This document shows positions 42,708 to 51,885 of a DNA stretch of 64,000 bases, one piece after another. Position 1 is the stretch's first letter; every line of letters starts with the position of its first letter. The notes below the pieces were generated by a model. The model was not told the DNA's origin. It did no database searches and saw nothing but the letters and a program-made list of their open reading frames with translations. Source of the stretch: Paractinoplanes lichenicola (GTDB taxonomy: Bacteria; Actinomycetota; Actinomycetes; Mycobacteriales; Micromonosporaceae). Made by a program: the position numbers and the translations under genes. The DNA lies in assembly GCF_016785085.1 (NCBI RefSeq), contig NZ_JAENHO010000022.1, positions 30,856 to 94,855 on the forward strand. The letters are read 5' to 3'.

Positions 42708-43116
42708 ACGGCTTGACCAGGTAGTCGTCGGCGCCGACGGTGAGGCCGAGGTCGATGTCGACCTGGCGGGAGTGGCCGCTCATCATCAGCACCGGGATCT
42801 GCGCGGTGTCGGCCGAGGAGTGCAGCTCGTAGCAGACGCTCAGGCCGTCGAGGCCGGGCATCGACACGTCGAGGATCACCATGTCGGGCAGCTCGGTGAC
42901 CACCTGACGCAGGGCCGAGGCGCCGTCGTCGGCGGTGATCACCCGGTAGCCGGCCGCGACCAGCTTGCTGGTGACCAGGTCACGCACGTCCTCGTCGTCG
43001 TCGGCGACCAGGATGGTCGGCTCGGCGAGGTCGGTCACCCAGTCCGCGACGGGAACGGGGTGGCCGACGGCGGGCTCGATGAACGTGGGAACGATGGAAA
43101 CCGCTGCTCCGACCAT
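42649..43116 (-). CDS. Single-domain response regulator (CheY-like)
   Basis: 155 residues from ATG 43116 (AAGGGGAGAG eight bases upstream). About 35 N-terminal residues precede a receiver domain with acidic pocket ILVADDDEDVRDL, phospho-acceptor Asp in MVILDVSMPGLDG, Ser in LMMSGHS and Lys in YLVKPFNPAELVRRVRW. No output domain, and no histidine kinase in the window, so it is an orphan signalling receiver. The overlap with the M20 peptidase gene is convergent. Confidence 0.93.
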   Translation of the reverse strand: MVGAAVSIVPTFIEPAVGHPVPVADWVTDLAEPTILVADDDEDVRDLVTSKLVAAGYRVITADDGASALRQVVTELPDMVILDVSMPGLDGLSVCYELHSSADTAQIPVLMMSGHSRQVDIDLGLTVGADDYLVKPFNPAELVRRVRWLLLANEG

Positions 43117-43231
43117 GATGTGATCTCTCCCCTTGATCCCTCGGTTGGTCTTTGTCGAACGAGGGGACCATCGGCGGCGGCCGGGAACGCTCCAGAACTT
43201 CCCCGGGTGCAGAGGAGGAGCAGACCGGGAA

Positions 43232-43273
43232 AAGAAAAATGGCGGAGCCGCTCCTTGTGGGAGGGACCCCGCC
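43232..43273 (-). terminator. Hairpin plus T-rich run downstream of the beta-propeller gene
   Basis: On the minus strand GGCGG...CCGCC encloses an inner GGAGC/GCTCC stem and is followed by ATTTTTCTTTT. It lies about 130 bases after the stop at 43405 and upstream of the response regulator start. Confidence 0.5.
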
Positions 43274-43404
43274 ACCGACGGTGCGGCCGTTTACCGCTCG
43301 CACCTGGCGTCGGTTCTCAAGTTAGAGGATCGGCGTCGATCCCCGGGCATCCGGCCCCGGGAATCGTGATGACGCTAACATCCCCCACTACCTGCGGTAA
43401 CGCG

Positions 43405-44316
43405 TCAGAACAGCTCCGTGCGCAGGTCGTGCGCGCCGTCGGACCGGGTGGCCTCGTAGTAGACCCGGCGGTGGCCGTCGGGCAGCTCGACGAGGCTCAG
43501 GTAGCGCAGGCCGTGCGGGGTGTGCGGGCTGCCGAGCGGCGGGCCGGGCTCGGCGGTGAGCTCGCCGAAGCTGCCGTCGGGCAGGCGCTTGCCCCGCGCG
43601 ACACCGGTGCGCTCCTCCCAGTTCTCGCCCGCGGTCGCCCGGCCGTCGTAGGCCACGGTGATCTCGTCCCCGTCCACCTGCACCGATGACACCCGTACGC
43701 CCCGGGCGTCCCACTCCCCCGCCCGGGGTGCGAGCGCGGTGCCCCGCCACGTCCAGTGCACGCCGTCCGGGCTGGTCGCGTACTCCGTGGTCATCCGGTC
43801 GGCGTCGTCCCAGCTCTCCAGCGGGTGCACGGAGGCCCACAGATGCCACCCGTACGCGTCGTGGTGCAGCACCGGGTCCTTCACGCCGGCCGCCTCGTCG
43901 CCCGCCAGCACCACCCGCGGCTCGGCCGTGGCCAGGCCCTCGGGAGAGTCCGCCTCGAGCAGCTCGACCCGCCAGTGCTTGGTGCCGGGGGTGGCCGCGC
44001 TCACGTAGAGCCGCCAGCGGCCGTCGGTCGTGCGCACCAGGGCGGGCCGTTCGAGCGACTCGGCCCCGAACTGCTCCTTCGTCACCTCGGCGACCGTCTC
44101 GAACGTCACGCCGTCGGCCGAGCGGGCCACCACGTTGGCGATGCCGCGACCCTCGCCGATCGGCAGCCGCAGCCGGTACGCCAGGTAGACGTGGCCGTCG
44201 GCGACGATCGAGCTGGGCGCCCCCGACCAGGCGCCGGGCTCGTCACCGGGCGGCTCGACCACGACGGTGGAGTCGTCCCAGCGGGGCAGCGGCAGCGTGA
44301 AGGTTCCCGTGGTCAA
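43405..44316 (-). CDS. Five-bladed beta-propeller protein resembling GH43/GH117-type glycosidases
   Basis: 303 residues from TTG 44316, supported by GAGGAG six bases upstream. Repeating VYLAYRLRLP, WRLYVSAATPGTKHWRVELL, GVKDPVLHHDAYGWHLWASV and RRVYYEATRSDGAHDLRTEL blocks give a beta-propeller pattern; GAPSSIV and KDPVLH hold Asp/Ser near the expected active-site positions of GH43-like enzymes, but I cannot assign three catalytic acids with confidence. No signal peptide. Stands 59 bases downstream of the sulfotransferase gene on the same strand. A sugar-related role is inferred. Confidence 0.6.
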   Translation of the reverse strand: MTTGTFTLPLPRWDDSTVVVEPPGDEPGAWSGAPSSIVADGHVYLAYRLRLPIGEGRGIANVVARSADGVTFETVAEVTKEQFGAESLERPALVRTTDGRWRLYVSAATPGTKHWRVELLEADSPEGLATAEPRVVLAGDEAAGVKDPVLHHDAYGWHLWASVHPLESWDDADRMTTEYATSPDGVHWTWRGTALAPRAGEWDARGVRVSSVQVDGDEITVAYDGRATAGENWEERTGVARGKRLPDGSFGELTAEPGPPLGSPHTPHGLRYLSLVELPDGHRRVYYEATRSDGAHDLRTELF

Positions 44317-44374
44317 GGCGGCTCCTCGTCGAGTCGGCAGTTCAGGTGGGCAGGTTAATCGGCAGGCGCACGAG

Positions 44375-45316
44375 TCATCGGGAGGCGCGCGGGGCGTGCC
44401 GGTCGACCGACAACCAGTCGTCGTACGACTCCCCCGTCACCTCGGTCAGCAGCGCGATGTCGTCGGCGAACATCGGGAGCAAGGCGGCGCGCTCCTCCGG
44501 CGTCGTGACCGGCCGGGCGCCGCGCTTGCGGTGCAGCAGGGTCAGCAGCGGCCCGCGGGCGGCCAGCCGCAGCGGCACCGGGAATCGATGCCCGAAGTTA
44601 CCCCCGCCGCGCAGGAGAAAGCGCAGAACCTGGTTCACCCGGTTGTCCTCGACGACGTGCCGGTTCACATTCTCCCGCGGCACGGCGGTCAGCACCCCGG
44701 TCTTCACCCCGAGAAACTCGCACACACGGTCGAGGGTGGCGGCCGGCTGGTCCTTGAGCTCCTTGTAACGCATCAGCAGCACTTGCTCGCGCGGGAAGTG
44801 CTCGTACAGGTAGCGCACCTGCTCGCCGTAGCGGCCCAGGCCCACGTAGTGCCAGAACGCGGCCCAGCCGGCCGCGACCCGCTCGGGCTCGGCCCGGCAG
44901 GCGGTGAGGAAGTCGGCCTCCGGCTCGAGCCCGGCGTTCCACAGGTGGGTCCAGTTCGAGTGGGCGCGGTCGACCGGGTCGCGCAGCAGCAGGATCAGCT
45001 TCGCCGACGGGACGAGCGCCTTGATCCGCTCGTGCGAGGCGAGATCGTGCAGGTAGAACGGGGTGGCCTCGCCGAGCAACGCGCCGGCCGGGGCGGGCGT
45101 GAACAACGCCTCATAGTCGGATTGCCGCCAGACGTGTTCCTGATAAGTCTGCACGTCACCGGGGCCGCCGTGGGCGGGTGGCGGCCCGTCGGAGAGGAAG
45201 AACTTGGGCTCCTTGACCGCGGGCAGGAACAGCTCGGGGTGACCCACGAGCGCCGCGTGCAGGGCGGTCGTGCCGGCCTTGGGCACGCCGGCAATGAGGA
45301 AGTCGGGTAGCGCCAT
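44375..45316 (-). CDS. PAPS-dependent sulfotransferase
   Basis: 313 residues from ATG 45316 (GTG 45322 possible). The 5'-phosphosulfate loop FLIAGVPKAGTTALHAALV and the 3'-phosphate site LILLLRDPVDRAHSNWTHLW are intact; a YEHFPREQVLLMRYKEL strand and FLGV segment complete the Sulfotransfer fold. It transfers sulfate from 3'-phosphoadenylyl sulfate to a hydroxyl or amine of a sugar, lipid or peptide. Position beside glycosyltransferase genes suggests sulfation of the polymer, but this is context only. Confidence 0.93.
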   Translation of the reverse strand: MALPDFLIAGVPKAGTTALHAALVGHPELFLPAVKEPKFFLSDGPPPAHGGPGDVQTYQEHVWRQSDYEALFTPAPAGALLGEATPFYLHDLASHERIKALVPSAKLILLLRDPVDRAHSNWTHLWNAGLEPEADFLTACRAEPERVAAGWAAFWHYVGLGRYGEQVRYLYEHFPREQVLLMRYKELKDQPAATLDRVCEFLGVKTGVLTAVPRENVNRHVVEDNRVNQVLRFLLRGGGNFGHRFPVPLRLAARGPLLTLLHRKRGARPVTTPEERAALLPMFADDIALLTEVTGESYDDWLSVDRHAPRASR

Positions 45317-45359
45317 GGTCACTTAGCCTACGGGGTTAGTAGGCATTGGGCCATCCGTC

Positions 45360-45512
45360 TCACCTGCGCACCAGCAGCCGGCGCCACCACGTGACCCGCC
45401 GGAATCGAGGGCACGCCTCGGGGCCGCACAGAGCGCATTCGGTTCCTTGCCGGTAGTGCTCATGGGCACTGTGCGCATGCCCGCAAACACACTGGGCTTC
45501 ATCAGCGTTCAT
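45360..45512 (-). CDS. Small Cys/His-rich zinc-ribbon-like protein (50 residues)
   Basis: ATG 45512 to TGA 45360. Reads MNADEAQCVCGHAHSAHEHY, then RQGTECALCGPEACPRF, then RRVTWWRRLLVRR. Five Cys and four His in a C-x-C-G-H...H-x-H-Y-R-x-G-x-x-C-x-x-C...C-x-x-F pattern strongly suggest a metal site; the tail is very basic with a WW pair. GGTGAGACG precedes the start. Codon choice is normal for the genome. Similar short Cys/His proteins occur in actinobacteria but I know of no function. Conventional minimum-length cut-offs would miss it. Confidence 0.7.
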   Translation of the reverse strand: MNADEAQCVCGHAHSAHEHYRQGTECALCGPEACPRFRRVTWWRRLLVRR

Positions 45513-45787
45513 CGTCTCACCAACGGTAAGGCGGCCCGGAGGCTACGGGGGCGCGGCCGAATCACCCCATCGTCGATACCTACCCCGCTCGGGGCGCCGC
45601 GATTCATCAATGGGCCGGCAACCGAACTGCACCCATACCCGTACGCTGCGTAATGTCCGCATGTGGTGAGGCGATTCACAGTCCGTAATCCGGCTTACCG
45701 GACATGACCGGTTTGCCATATCTAACTCCGCCTATGCGGCGCTTGTCGCCTTGATGGGTGACACGCCATTCCGGTACGCAAATGTCC

Positions 45788-45802
45788 GTTACCGCCGGTA
45801 AC
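45788..45802. promoter_or_regulatory. 6-3-6 inverted repeat upstream of the polysaccharide operon
   Basis: GTTACC GCC GGTAAC, a perfect dyad about 100 bases before the candidate promoter. Possible regulator site; the binder is unknown. Confidence 0.4.
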
Positions 45803-45905
45803 GATGTGACGAAAATCCTCGCCAGTTAGCCGTGTGAATACACTGCGGTCATCCGGTTGGAGAGAATGATCCTCCCAGCCGCCCCTAGGCTGTCTTTTCG
45901 GACAG

Positions 45906-45933
45906 TTGACGCTTGGTAGCGGCTTGCTACGTT
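45906..45933 (+). promoter_or_regulatory. Candidate housekeeping-type promoter of the GT2 operon
   Basis: TTGACG (45906-45911), 16 bases, TACGTT (45928-45933), about 82 bases upstream of ATG 46016. Good match to actinobacterial principal-sigma promoters. Confidence 0.5.
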
Positions 45934-46015
45934 GGTCGACAGAAGCGAAAGCCCTACGCTTCTTGCCGCCAGATTTACCGATCGAACCGCTTTGCCGCCC
46001 CGGGAAGGGACCGAC

Positions 46016-46948
46016 ATGGAGTTTTCGACGCCCACCGCGAACACGAGGGGTGACGGAGGATCGTCACCGACCGTGAGCGTGGTGATTCCGACCCTCAACG
46101 AGGAGCGCAACCTCCCGCACGTGTTCGCCAAGCTGCCGGCGAACATCGACGAGGTGGTTCTGGTCGACGGCGGCTCGAAGGACCGGACCGTCGAGGTCGC
46201 GCGTGAGCTGCGCCCCGACGTCGTCGTGGTGCACCAGACCCGTACGGGCAAGGGCAACGCGCTCGCCTGTGGCTTCGCCGCCTGCACGGGCGACATCATC
46301 GTGATGATCGACGCCGACGGCTCGACCGACCCGGCCGAGATCCCGCTGTTCGTCAAGAAGCTGACCGACGGCGCCGACTTCGTGAAGGGCAGCCGGTTCA
46401 ACCACGGCGGCCACAGCCACGACATCACCAAGCTCCGCAAGCTCGGCAACGACGGGCTCAACCTGGTGGTCAACGTCCTGTTCGGGACGAAGTTCACCGA
46501 CCTCTGCTACGGCTACAACGCGTTCTGGCGCACGGTCGTGCCGGTGCTCGACCTGCCCGACACCAAGCTGCCCAAGAAGACCGACGGCACCAAGCACTGG
46601 GGCGACGGCTTCGAGATCGAGACGATGATCAACATCCGGGCCGCGGTCGACGGGATGAAGGTCGGCGAGGTCGGCAGCATCGAGCACCGCCGCATCCACG
46701 GCGAGACCAACCTCAACACGTTCCGCGACGGCTTCCGCGTGCTCCGCACGATCTTCAGCGAGTACGGCCGGATGCGCAGCCAGAAGCGCAACGGCGAGCG
46801 CCGCCCGGGTGGCGTCATCGTGCACCAGCAGCCGGGCAGCCGGGCCCACGGCGTCAAGCCGGCCGCCGAGCACGCTCCCGAGCCCGAGGTGAGCCGTCAG
46901 GGCGACGAGGTCGGCGCCGTGAGCACCGACATCAAGCCCCTCAGCTAG
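46016..46948 (+). CDS. GT2 family glycosyltransferase (dolichyl-phosphate-sugar-synthase-like)
   Basis: 310 residues from ATG 46016 with GGGAAGGGA upstream (46001-46009). VSVVIPTLNEERNLPHVF opens the GT-A fold, DEVVLVDGGSKDRTVE follows, and VMIDADGSTDPAEIP is the DxD-type metal site. FVKGSRFNHGGHSHDITKLR and LCYGYNAFW fit the DPM1/undecaprenyl-phosphate glycosyltransferase branch. No membrane helix is obvious. It probably charges a lipid-phosphate with a sugar or extends the chain. First gene of a four-gene plus-strand unit; the next start is 46 bases on. Confidence 0.93.
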   Translation: MEFSTPTANTRGDGGSSPTVSVVIPTLNEERNLPHVFAKLPANIDEVVLVDGGSKDRTVEVARELRPDVVVVHQTRTGKGNALACGFAACTGDIIVMIDADGSTDPAEIPLFVKKLTDGADFVKGSRFNHGGHSHDITKLRKLGNDGLNLVVNVLFGTKFTDLCYGYNAFWRTVVPVLDLPDTKLPKKTDGTKHWGDGFEIETMINIRAAVDGMKVGEVGSIEHRRIHGETNLNTFRDGFRVLRTIFSEYGRMRSQKRNGERRPGGVIVHQQPGSRAHGVKPAAEHAPEPEVSRQGDEVGAVSTDIKPLS

Positions 46949-46994
46949 AGCCCACTGCGACCCGTCCCCACCCCTCGCTCAGGAGACGCTTCCC

Positions 46995-47960
46995 GTGGAA
47001 CCCACCCCCCTCGACACGACCATCGTGATCCCGACCCATACGGAGGAGCGCTGGTCCTCGCTCGTGCGGACGGTCGCCTGCGCCAAGTCGCAGGTGCCCG
47101 AGCCCGCCGAGGTCGTCGTGGTCGTCGATCACAACCCCGACCTGTTCCGCCGCATTCAGCGGGACCTGCCGGGGGTGACCGTCCTCGAGAACGCCTACGC
47201 CAAGGGCGTCTCCGGCAACCGCAACACCGGCGCCTTCCACGCGAAGACCGCCCTCGTCGCCTTCATGGACGACGACATCACGGCCGGCCCCGACTGGCTG
47301 GAGCGGCTGATCCAGCCCTTCGGCGACCCGACGGTGGTCGGCACGGGCGGGGGCATCATCCCCGCCTGGGAGGGTCCTGAGCCCCGCTGGATGCCCGCGG
47401 AGTTCCTGTGGGCGGTCGGCGGCTCGTACGCCGGCATGCCCACCGAGACCTCCCCGATCCGCAACGTGTGGTCGGCCAGCATGGTCGTGCGCCGGGAGAC
47501 GTTCGACGCCGTCGGCGGCTTCCGGGTCGGCTTCGGCAAGCTGGGCGACCGCAACCGCCCCGAGGACACCGAGCTCTGCCTGCGGATGAGCGCGCACAAC
47601 GGTGGCCACTGGATGTACGTGCCGGGCGCGATGATCCGGCACGAGGTGCCCGCGAACCGCTCGACGTTCCCGTGGTTCGTCAAGCGCTGCTACGCCGAGG
47701 GCCGGGGCAAGGTGCAGATGGCCGGCCTCGACGACGGCGGCAGCGACACGCTGGGCGCCGAGCGCTCCTACCTGTGGTCGCTGCCCAAGGCGGCGCTGCG
47801 CAACCTGGGCGCCGGCCTGACCGGCAAGGGCGCCGACAACTTCCTGCGCGCCGGGGGCATCGTCGCCGGCGTGGCCGCGGCGGGCTGGGGTGGCGTCGTC
47901 GAGACGATCGCCGCCAAGCGCGCCCCCAAGACCCCGAAGACGCTGGAGACCGCCCGATGA
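46995..47960 (+). CDS. GT2 family glycosyltransferase
   Basis: 321 residues from GTG 46995 with AGGAG at 46980-46984. TTIVIPTHTEERWSSLVRTV opens the fold; VSGNRNTGAFHAKTALVAFM, DDDITAGPDW holds the DxD motif, and NRPEDTELCLRM carries the catalytic ED pair of chain-extending GT2 enzymes. C-terminal 70 residues have a hydrophobic stretch (AGGIVAGVAAAGWGG) that may touch the membrane. The stop overlaps the next start by four bases (ATGA). Confidence 0.92.
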   Translation: MEPTPLDTTIVIPTHTEERWSSLVRTVACAKSQVPEPAEVVVVVDHNPDLFRRIQRDLPGVTVLENAYAKGVSGNRNTGAFHAKTALVAFMDDDITAGPDWLERLIQPFGDPTVVGTGGGIIPAWEGPEPRWMPAEFLWAVGGSYAGMPTETSPIRNVWSASMVVRRETFDAVGGFRVGFGKLGDRNRPEDTELCLRMSAHNGGHWMYVPGAMIRHEVPANRSTFPWFVKRCYAEGRGKVQMAGLDDGGSDTLGAERSYLWSLPKAALRNLGAGLTGKGADNFLRAGGIVAGVAAAGWGGVVETIAAKRAPKTPKTLETAR

Positions 47961-49303
47961 GCGCCGACCTCGGCCGCAGCGTGATCCCGGCGCAGCGCAC
48001 CTCCTCCCCGGACGACGCCCTGCCCGGCATCGTCCGCGACCTCGAGCTCTCGCAGCCGCTGCCGACGATCCCGGCCGTGCAGCCCGACGGCCGCCGCGCC
48101 GAGCAGGCCTGGCTGCTGGTCCGGCTCTTCTCCGAGCCGCTGGGCGCCCTGCTGCTCGACGTCCCGCAGGCCGGCCTGCTCCCCGCCGACCTGGCCCGGG
48201 CGGTCGAGGCCGAGCTGGGCGAGGCCGTCCGCAAGCGCCTCGGCGACGGGCCGGTGCCGCTGCACGGCGTCAACCCGGCCAGCGAGCCCGAGTTCCTGGC
48301 CCGGCGCCGGGCCGTGCTGACCACCGCGCCGCACATCACCGTGGTCGTCTGCACCCGCGAGCACCCGGTCGAGCTGACCAAGTGCCTCGACAGCCTGCTG
48401 GCCATGGAATACCCCGCGTTCCGGGTGCTGGTCGTCGACAACGCGCCGGTCAGCGACGCGACCGCCGAGGTCGTGCGGGCCGCCGCCGCCCGCGGCCCGG
48501 TCGACTACATGGTCGAGCCCAAGGGCGGCCTGTCGTTCGCCCGCAACGCCGCCGTCAAGGCCGCGCCCGGCGAGATCCTGGCCTGGCTCGACGACGACGA
48601 GGTGGCCGACCCGCACTGGCTGGCCGAGGTCGCCCGCGCGCTGCACGAGCGCCCCGAGGCCGACGTGGTCTCCGGCGTGATCGTCCCGGCCGAGCTCGAG
48701 ACCAAGGCGCAGATCTGGTTCGAGCAGTTCGGCGGGCACAGCAAGGGCCGCGGCTTCAAGCCGGACGAGTTCGGCCCGCACACCAAGCACATCCAGAGCC
48801 CGCTCTACCCGCTGCCGCCGTTCGGCACCGGCGCCAACATGACCTTCCGGCCCGGCGTGATCGAGCGGATCGGGTTGTTCGACACCGCGCTCGGCGCCGG
48901 CACCCCGGCCATGGGCTCCGAGGACACCCTGGCCTTCACGCAGGTGCTGCTGACCGGGGGCACGATCGTCTATCAGCCCTCCGCGATCACCCGGCACTAT
49001 CACCGGCGCGACCTCGAGGGCCTGCGCAAGCAGATGGTCGGCTACGGCACGGGCCTGGTGGCCGCGTACACGAGCCTGCTGGTCTCCCGCCCGGCCCTGA
49101 TCTTCCCGCTGCTGCGGCTCGTGCCCAGCGCGATGAAGGACATGACCGGCAAGGACACTGCCCGAACTGCGACCATCCGCGAAGACTTCCCTCAGGAACT
49201 GCTCTCGGCGAACCGCCGTGGCATGCTGGCGGGTCCGCGAGCCTACTTCACATCCCGGCGCGCAGCACGGGCTAAGGTACGCGCCGCACACAGTCAGGCT
49301 TAG
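47957..49303 (+). CDS. GT2 family glycosyltransferase with N-terminal extension
   Basis: 448 residues starting at ATG 47957 inside the preceding stop. About 125 residues of unknown function (EQAWLLVRLFSEPLGALLLD) precede the GT-A domain: HITVVVCTREHPVELTKCLD, PKGGLSFARNAAVKAAPGEI, LAWLDDDEVADPHWL (DxD) and PAMGSEDTLAFTQVL (catalytic ED). Near the C-terminus YTSLLVSRPALIFPLLRLVP may associate with the membrane. The reading frame is open further upstream but that part is a shadow of the previous gene. Confidence 0.92.
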   Translation: MSADLGRSVIPAQRTSSPDDALPGIVRDLELSQPLPTIPAVQPDGRRAEQAWLLVRLFSEPLGALLLDVPQAGLLPADLARAVEAELGEAVRKRLGDGPVPLHGVNPASEPEFLARRRAVLTTAPHITVVVCTREHPVELTKCLDSLLAMEYPAFRVLVVDNAPVSDATAEVVRAAAARGPVDYMVEPKGGLSFARNAAVKAAPGEILAWLDDDEVADPHWLAEVARALHERPEADVVSGVIVPAELETKAQIWFEQFGGHSKGRGFKPDEFGPHTKHIQSPLYPLPPFGTGANMTFRPGVIERIGLFDTALGAGTPAMGSEDTLAFTQVLLTGGTIVYQPSAITRHYHRRDLEGLRKQMVGYGTGLVAAYTSLLVSRPALIFPLLRLVPSAMKDMTGKDTARTATIREDFPQELLSANRRGMLAGPRAYFTSRRAARAKVRAAHSQA

Positions 49304-49351
49304 AAACACGCGTCGCGGCCGCGTCGTGACGTACACGGAGGACGGGAACAC

Positions 49352-51781
49352 ATGCAGCAACGCTCGCCCGACATGCCGGACCGCCCGGACGCCACAGTCC
49401 GGATCGTGCTCGGCGCCGCCGGCGAGGCCCAGCCGGCCCCCGACGCGACCGCGGTGATCTCCACTGTCGACAAGGACGCGACCACCCGGCTCGAGGTCGG
49501 CGACAAGACCGTACGGATCCCGATGGGCCCCGACGACTCGTCGCAGACCCGGTTCATGCCCGCTCCCGTGATCACCACCGGTGGCTCGTCGGCGCTGGCC
49601 GAGGAGCCCGCGGCGGCCGCCGATCACGAGTCCGGCGCCGACCACCGGCCCGAGTTCGCCCTCGTCGGCATCGTCACCGGCGTGCTGGGCCTGCTCGGGC
49701 AGGTCGTGCCCGAGGGCCCCGGCCGCCTGATCCTGTTGCTCTTCCTGGCCCTGCTGGGTCCGGGCGCGGCCGTGATGTCGGTCGCCAACGTGCGCAACCG
49801 CCTGGTCTCGTGGGCGCTCGCCGTGGCCGGCAGCCTGGCCACGATCACGCTGCTGTCGTCGCTCACCCTGTGGCTGCGGGTCTGGGAGCCGACGGCCTGG
49901 CTGAGCGCGCTGGCCGCGGTCACGATCGTCGGCTCGGCCATCCAGTTCTTCCGGCTCACCCGGGCCAAGGTGCCGCTGATCCTGGGCCGGGTCGGCAAGC
50001 CGTACGACAAGGTGGACAACGGCCTGGCGCTGGGCGTCATCCCGTTCGTCACGCTGGCCGCCGGGGTCGGCCTGTGGGTCCTCGCGCTGGCCCAGATCTC
50101 CCCCGACCAGGTCGGCCTGTACGGCTTCAGCGCCGCCCTCGGCGTGCCCTTCGTGGTCGGCATGGTGCTGCTGTTCATCGGCTTCGCGGTCGAGCTCTTC
50201 GGCCGGGCCCGCCCGCTGGTCATGGCGGCCCACCTGATCGTCGTCCCGATCGTCATGCAGGCCACCGTCCCGCTGCTGGACGGCACGATCGAATACGCGT
50301 GGACGTACAAGCACATCGGCGTGGTCGACCTGATCCGCGAGAACGGCTCGCTGATCAGCGGCAGCGACATCTACCAGCAGTGGCCCGGCTTCTTCGCCGC
50401 GGTGGCCGGCCTGTCGCAGGTCTCCGGCGTCGACGGGCTCTCCTTCGCGGCCTGGTCCTCGCTGCTGTTCGCGCTGGTCACCTCGCTGATGACGGCGGCC
50501 CTGCTGCGCCAGTTCACCAAGGACCGCCGGGTCATCGCGCTGGCCGTGCTGCTCTTCCAGGCCTGCATGTGGGTCGACATCGGCTACTTCTCGCCGCAGG
50601 CGCTGGTCTTCGCGCTGATGCTGGCCTTCTGGGTGATCGTGACCCGCTGGCTGGTGGGCGCGCCCGAGATCAAGGGTGAGCCCAAGGGCAGGATCGGCCG
50701 GCTGCGGGCCTGGGCCGTGCGGGGCATGCCGGCCCGGATCGAGACCGACGCGCGCACCCGCCGGTTCGCCGCCCTCGGCGCCACCGGGCTGTTCGCCGCG
50801 ATCATCGTGTCGCACCAGCTCACCCCGGTGCTGATGATGGTTCCGCTGTTCGCGCTGACGATCCTGGGCATCCTGCGGCCGCGCATGTTCCTGGCCGGCC
50901 TGGTGGCGATCATGCTGCTCTTCTTCGTGCCCCGCCTGGGCTCGGTGAACAGCCAGTACAGCCTGTTCAGCTTCGACCTGCTGTCCAACGCCTCGGGCAA
51001 CTCGGCCAGCTGGAACACCCCGGAGCAGGAGTTCTCGGCGACGGTCTCGCGGGCCCTGGCCATCGGCGTCTGGCTGGCCGCGCTGATCGCGATCTTCCTG
51101 ACCCGCAAGAAGCTGGGCCGGGTGCTGGTGCCCGCGCTGATCGGCTTCCTGCCGATGGTCACCCTGGTCGCCGGCAACTACGGCGGCGAGGCGATCTACC
51201 GGGTCTTCGCCTTCTCAATGCCGTTCGTCGGGCTGCTGATCGGCGTGCTCTGGGCCGGCAAGGGCCGGCGCGGGGTGCCCGCGATGCTCGCCTCCGGCGT
51301 GATGCTGACCGTGCTGCTGCTGGCCGGTCTGCAGGGCCTGCAGGGCCAGCTGATGGTGCACCAGGTGCGGGCGACCGACATCGAGGCCGCGCAATACTTC
51401 TACGCCAACGCCGAGCCCGGCTCCGGCCTGGTGCTGGTGGCGCCGAACTTCCCGACGAAGCTCGAGGCCAACTACGGCGACTACAACAAGGGGCACGTGT
51501 CGGTCGACATCTCGCTGATCGGCGACCCGCTGTTCACCGGCAACCTCAACGGCTCCCGGGTGCCCGACATCGAGACGTACATCCGCGACATGAACTACCC
51601 CACCAACTACCTGGTGGTCAGCGACGCGATGGACGACTACGCCGACTACTTCGGCACGGCCCAGGACGACGCGATGTCGTCGCTCGACGCGGCCCTGCGC
51701 GCCTCGGCCAACTGGCAGGTCTTCTACAACGGCCCCGGCGTGACGATCTTCAAGCTGGTCGGCGCCGCGCCCACGCAATAA
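49352..51781 (+). CDS. Large multi-pass membrane protein of the polysaccharide operon
   Basis: 809 residues from ATG 49352 (GGAGG at 49337-49341). A cytoplasmic N-terminus of about 95 residues (DATVRIVLGAAGEA) precedes about 15 membrane helices and a C-terminal 130-residue soluble part (DIEAAQYFYANAEPGSGLVL) likely outside the cell. A periplasmic loop DIYQQWPGFFAAVAGLSQVS between helices is in the position used by GT-C glycosyltransferases and polymerases. No named family recognised; polymerase or lipid-linked glycosyltransferase is my inference. Followed by a strong terminator. Confidence 0.8.
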   Translation: MQQRSPDMPDRPDATVRIVLGAAGEAQPAPDATAVISTVDKDATTRLEVGDKTVRIPMGPDDSSQTRFMPAPVITTGGSSALAEEPAAAADHESGADHRPEFALVGIVTGVLGLLGQVVPEGPGRLILLLFLALLGPGAAVMSVANVRNRLVSWALAVAGSLATITLLSSLTLWLRVWEPTAWLSALAAVTIVGSAIQFFRLTRAKVPLILGRVGKPYDKVDNGLALGVIPFVTLAAGVGLWVLALAQISPDQVGLYGFSAALGVPFVVGMVLLFIGFAVELFGRARPLVMAAHLIVVPIVMQATVPLLDGTIEYAWTYKHIGVVDLIRENGSLISGSDIYQQWPGFFAAVAGLSQVSGVDGLSFAAWSSLLFALVTSLMTAALLRQFTKDRRVIALAVLLFQACMWVDIGYFSPQALVFALMLAFWVIVTRWLVGAPEIKGEPKGRIGRLRAWAVRGMPARIETDARTRRFAALGATGLFAAIIVSHQLTPVLMMVPLFALTILGILRPRMFLAGLVAIMLLFFVPRLGSVNSQYSLFSFDLLSNASGNSASWNTPEQEFSATVSRALAIGVWLAALIAIFLTRKKLGRVLVPALIGFLPMVTLVAGNYGGEAIYRVFAFSMPFVGLLIGVLWAGKGRRGVPAMLASGVMLTVLLLAGLQGLQGQLMVHQVRATDIEAAQYFYANAEPGSGLVLVAPNFPTKLEANYGDYNKGHVSVDISLIGDPLFTGNLNGSRVPDIETYIRDMNYPTNYLVVSDAMDDYADYFGTAQDDAMSSLDAALRASANWQVFYNGPGVTIFKLVGAAPTQ

Positions 51782-51796
51782 CCAAGCGACAAGATC

Positions 51797-51835
51797 AAAG
51801 ACCCGCTTCCCGTACGGTCGGGAGGCGGGTCTTTT
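51797..51835 (+). terminator. Rho-independent terminator of the GT operon
   Basis: AAAGACCCGC (51797-51806) pairs with GCGGGTCTTT (51825-51834) and the right arm ends in a T run; an inner CCC/GGG stem extends it. Sixteen bases after the stop codon. Confidence 0.9.
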
Positions 51836-51885
51836 CGCATGAGTGAACGTGCTTTTCGTGCCCCGTGTCCGGATAGCCTCTGGGT

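Larger units (their letters stand above)
45513..46015. other. 500-bp regulatory region upstream of the glycosyltransferase operon
   Basis: No gene supported. AT content is above the local average. It carries a GTTACC-GCC-GGTAAC inverted repeat (45788-45802), the candidate promoter below, and several CCGG-flanked short dyads (ggcttaccggacatgaccgg). A long leader of about 75 bases would precede the first glycosyltransferase. Confidence 0.55.

Noticed and set aside
43238..43324. 28-codon frame MAEPLLVGGTPPPTVRPFTA... as a leader peptide
   Set aside because: Ribosome site too far upstream, and the region fits a terminator on the other strand better.
45447..45653. 68-residue plus-strand frame overlapping the small Cys/His gene
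   Set aside because: No ribosome site or fold pattern; the opposite strand carries a far more convincing metal-binding protein.
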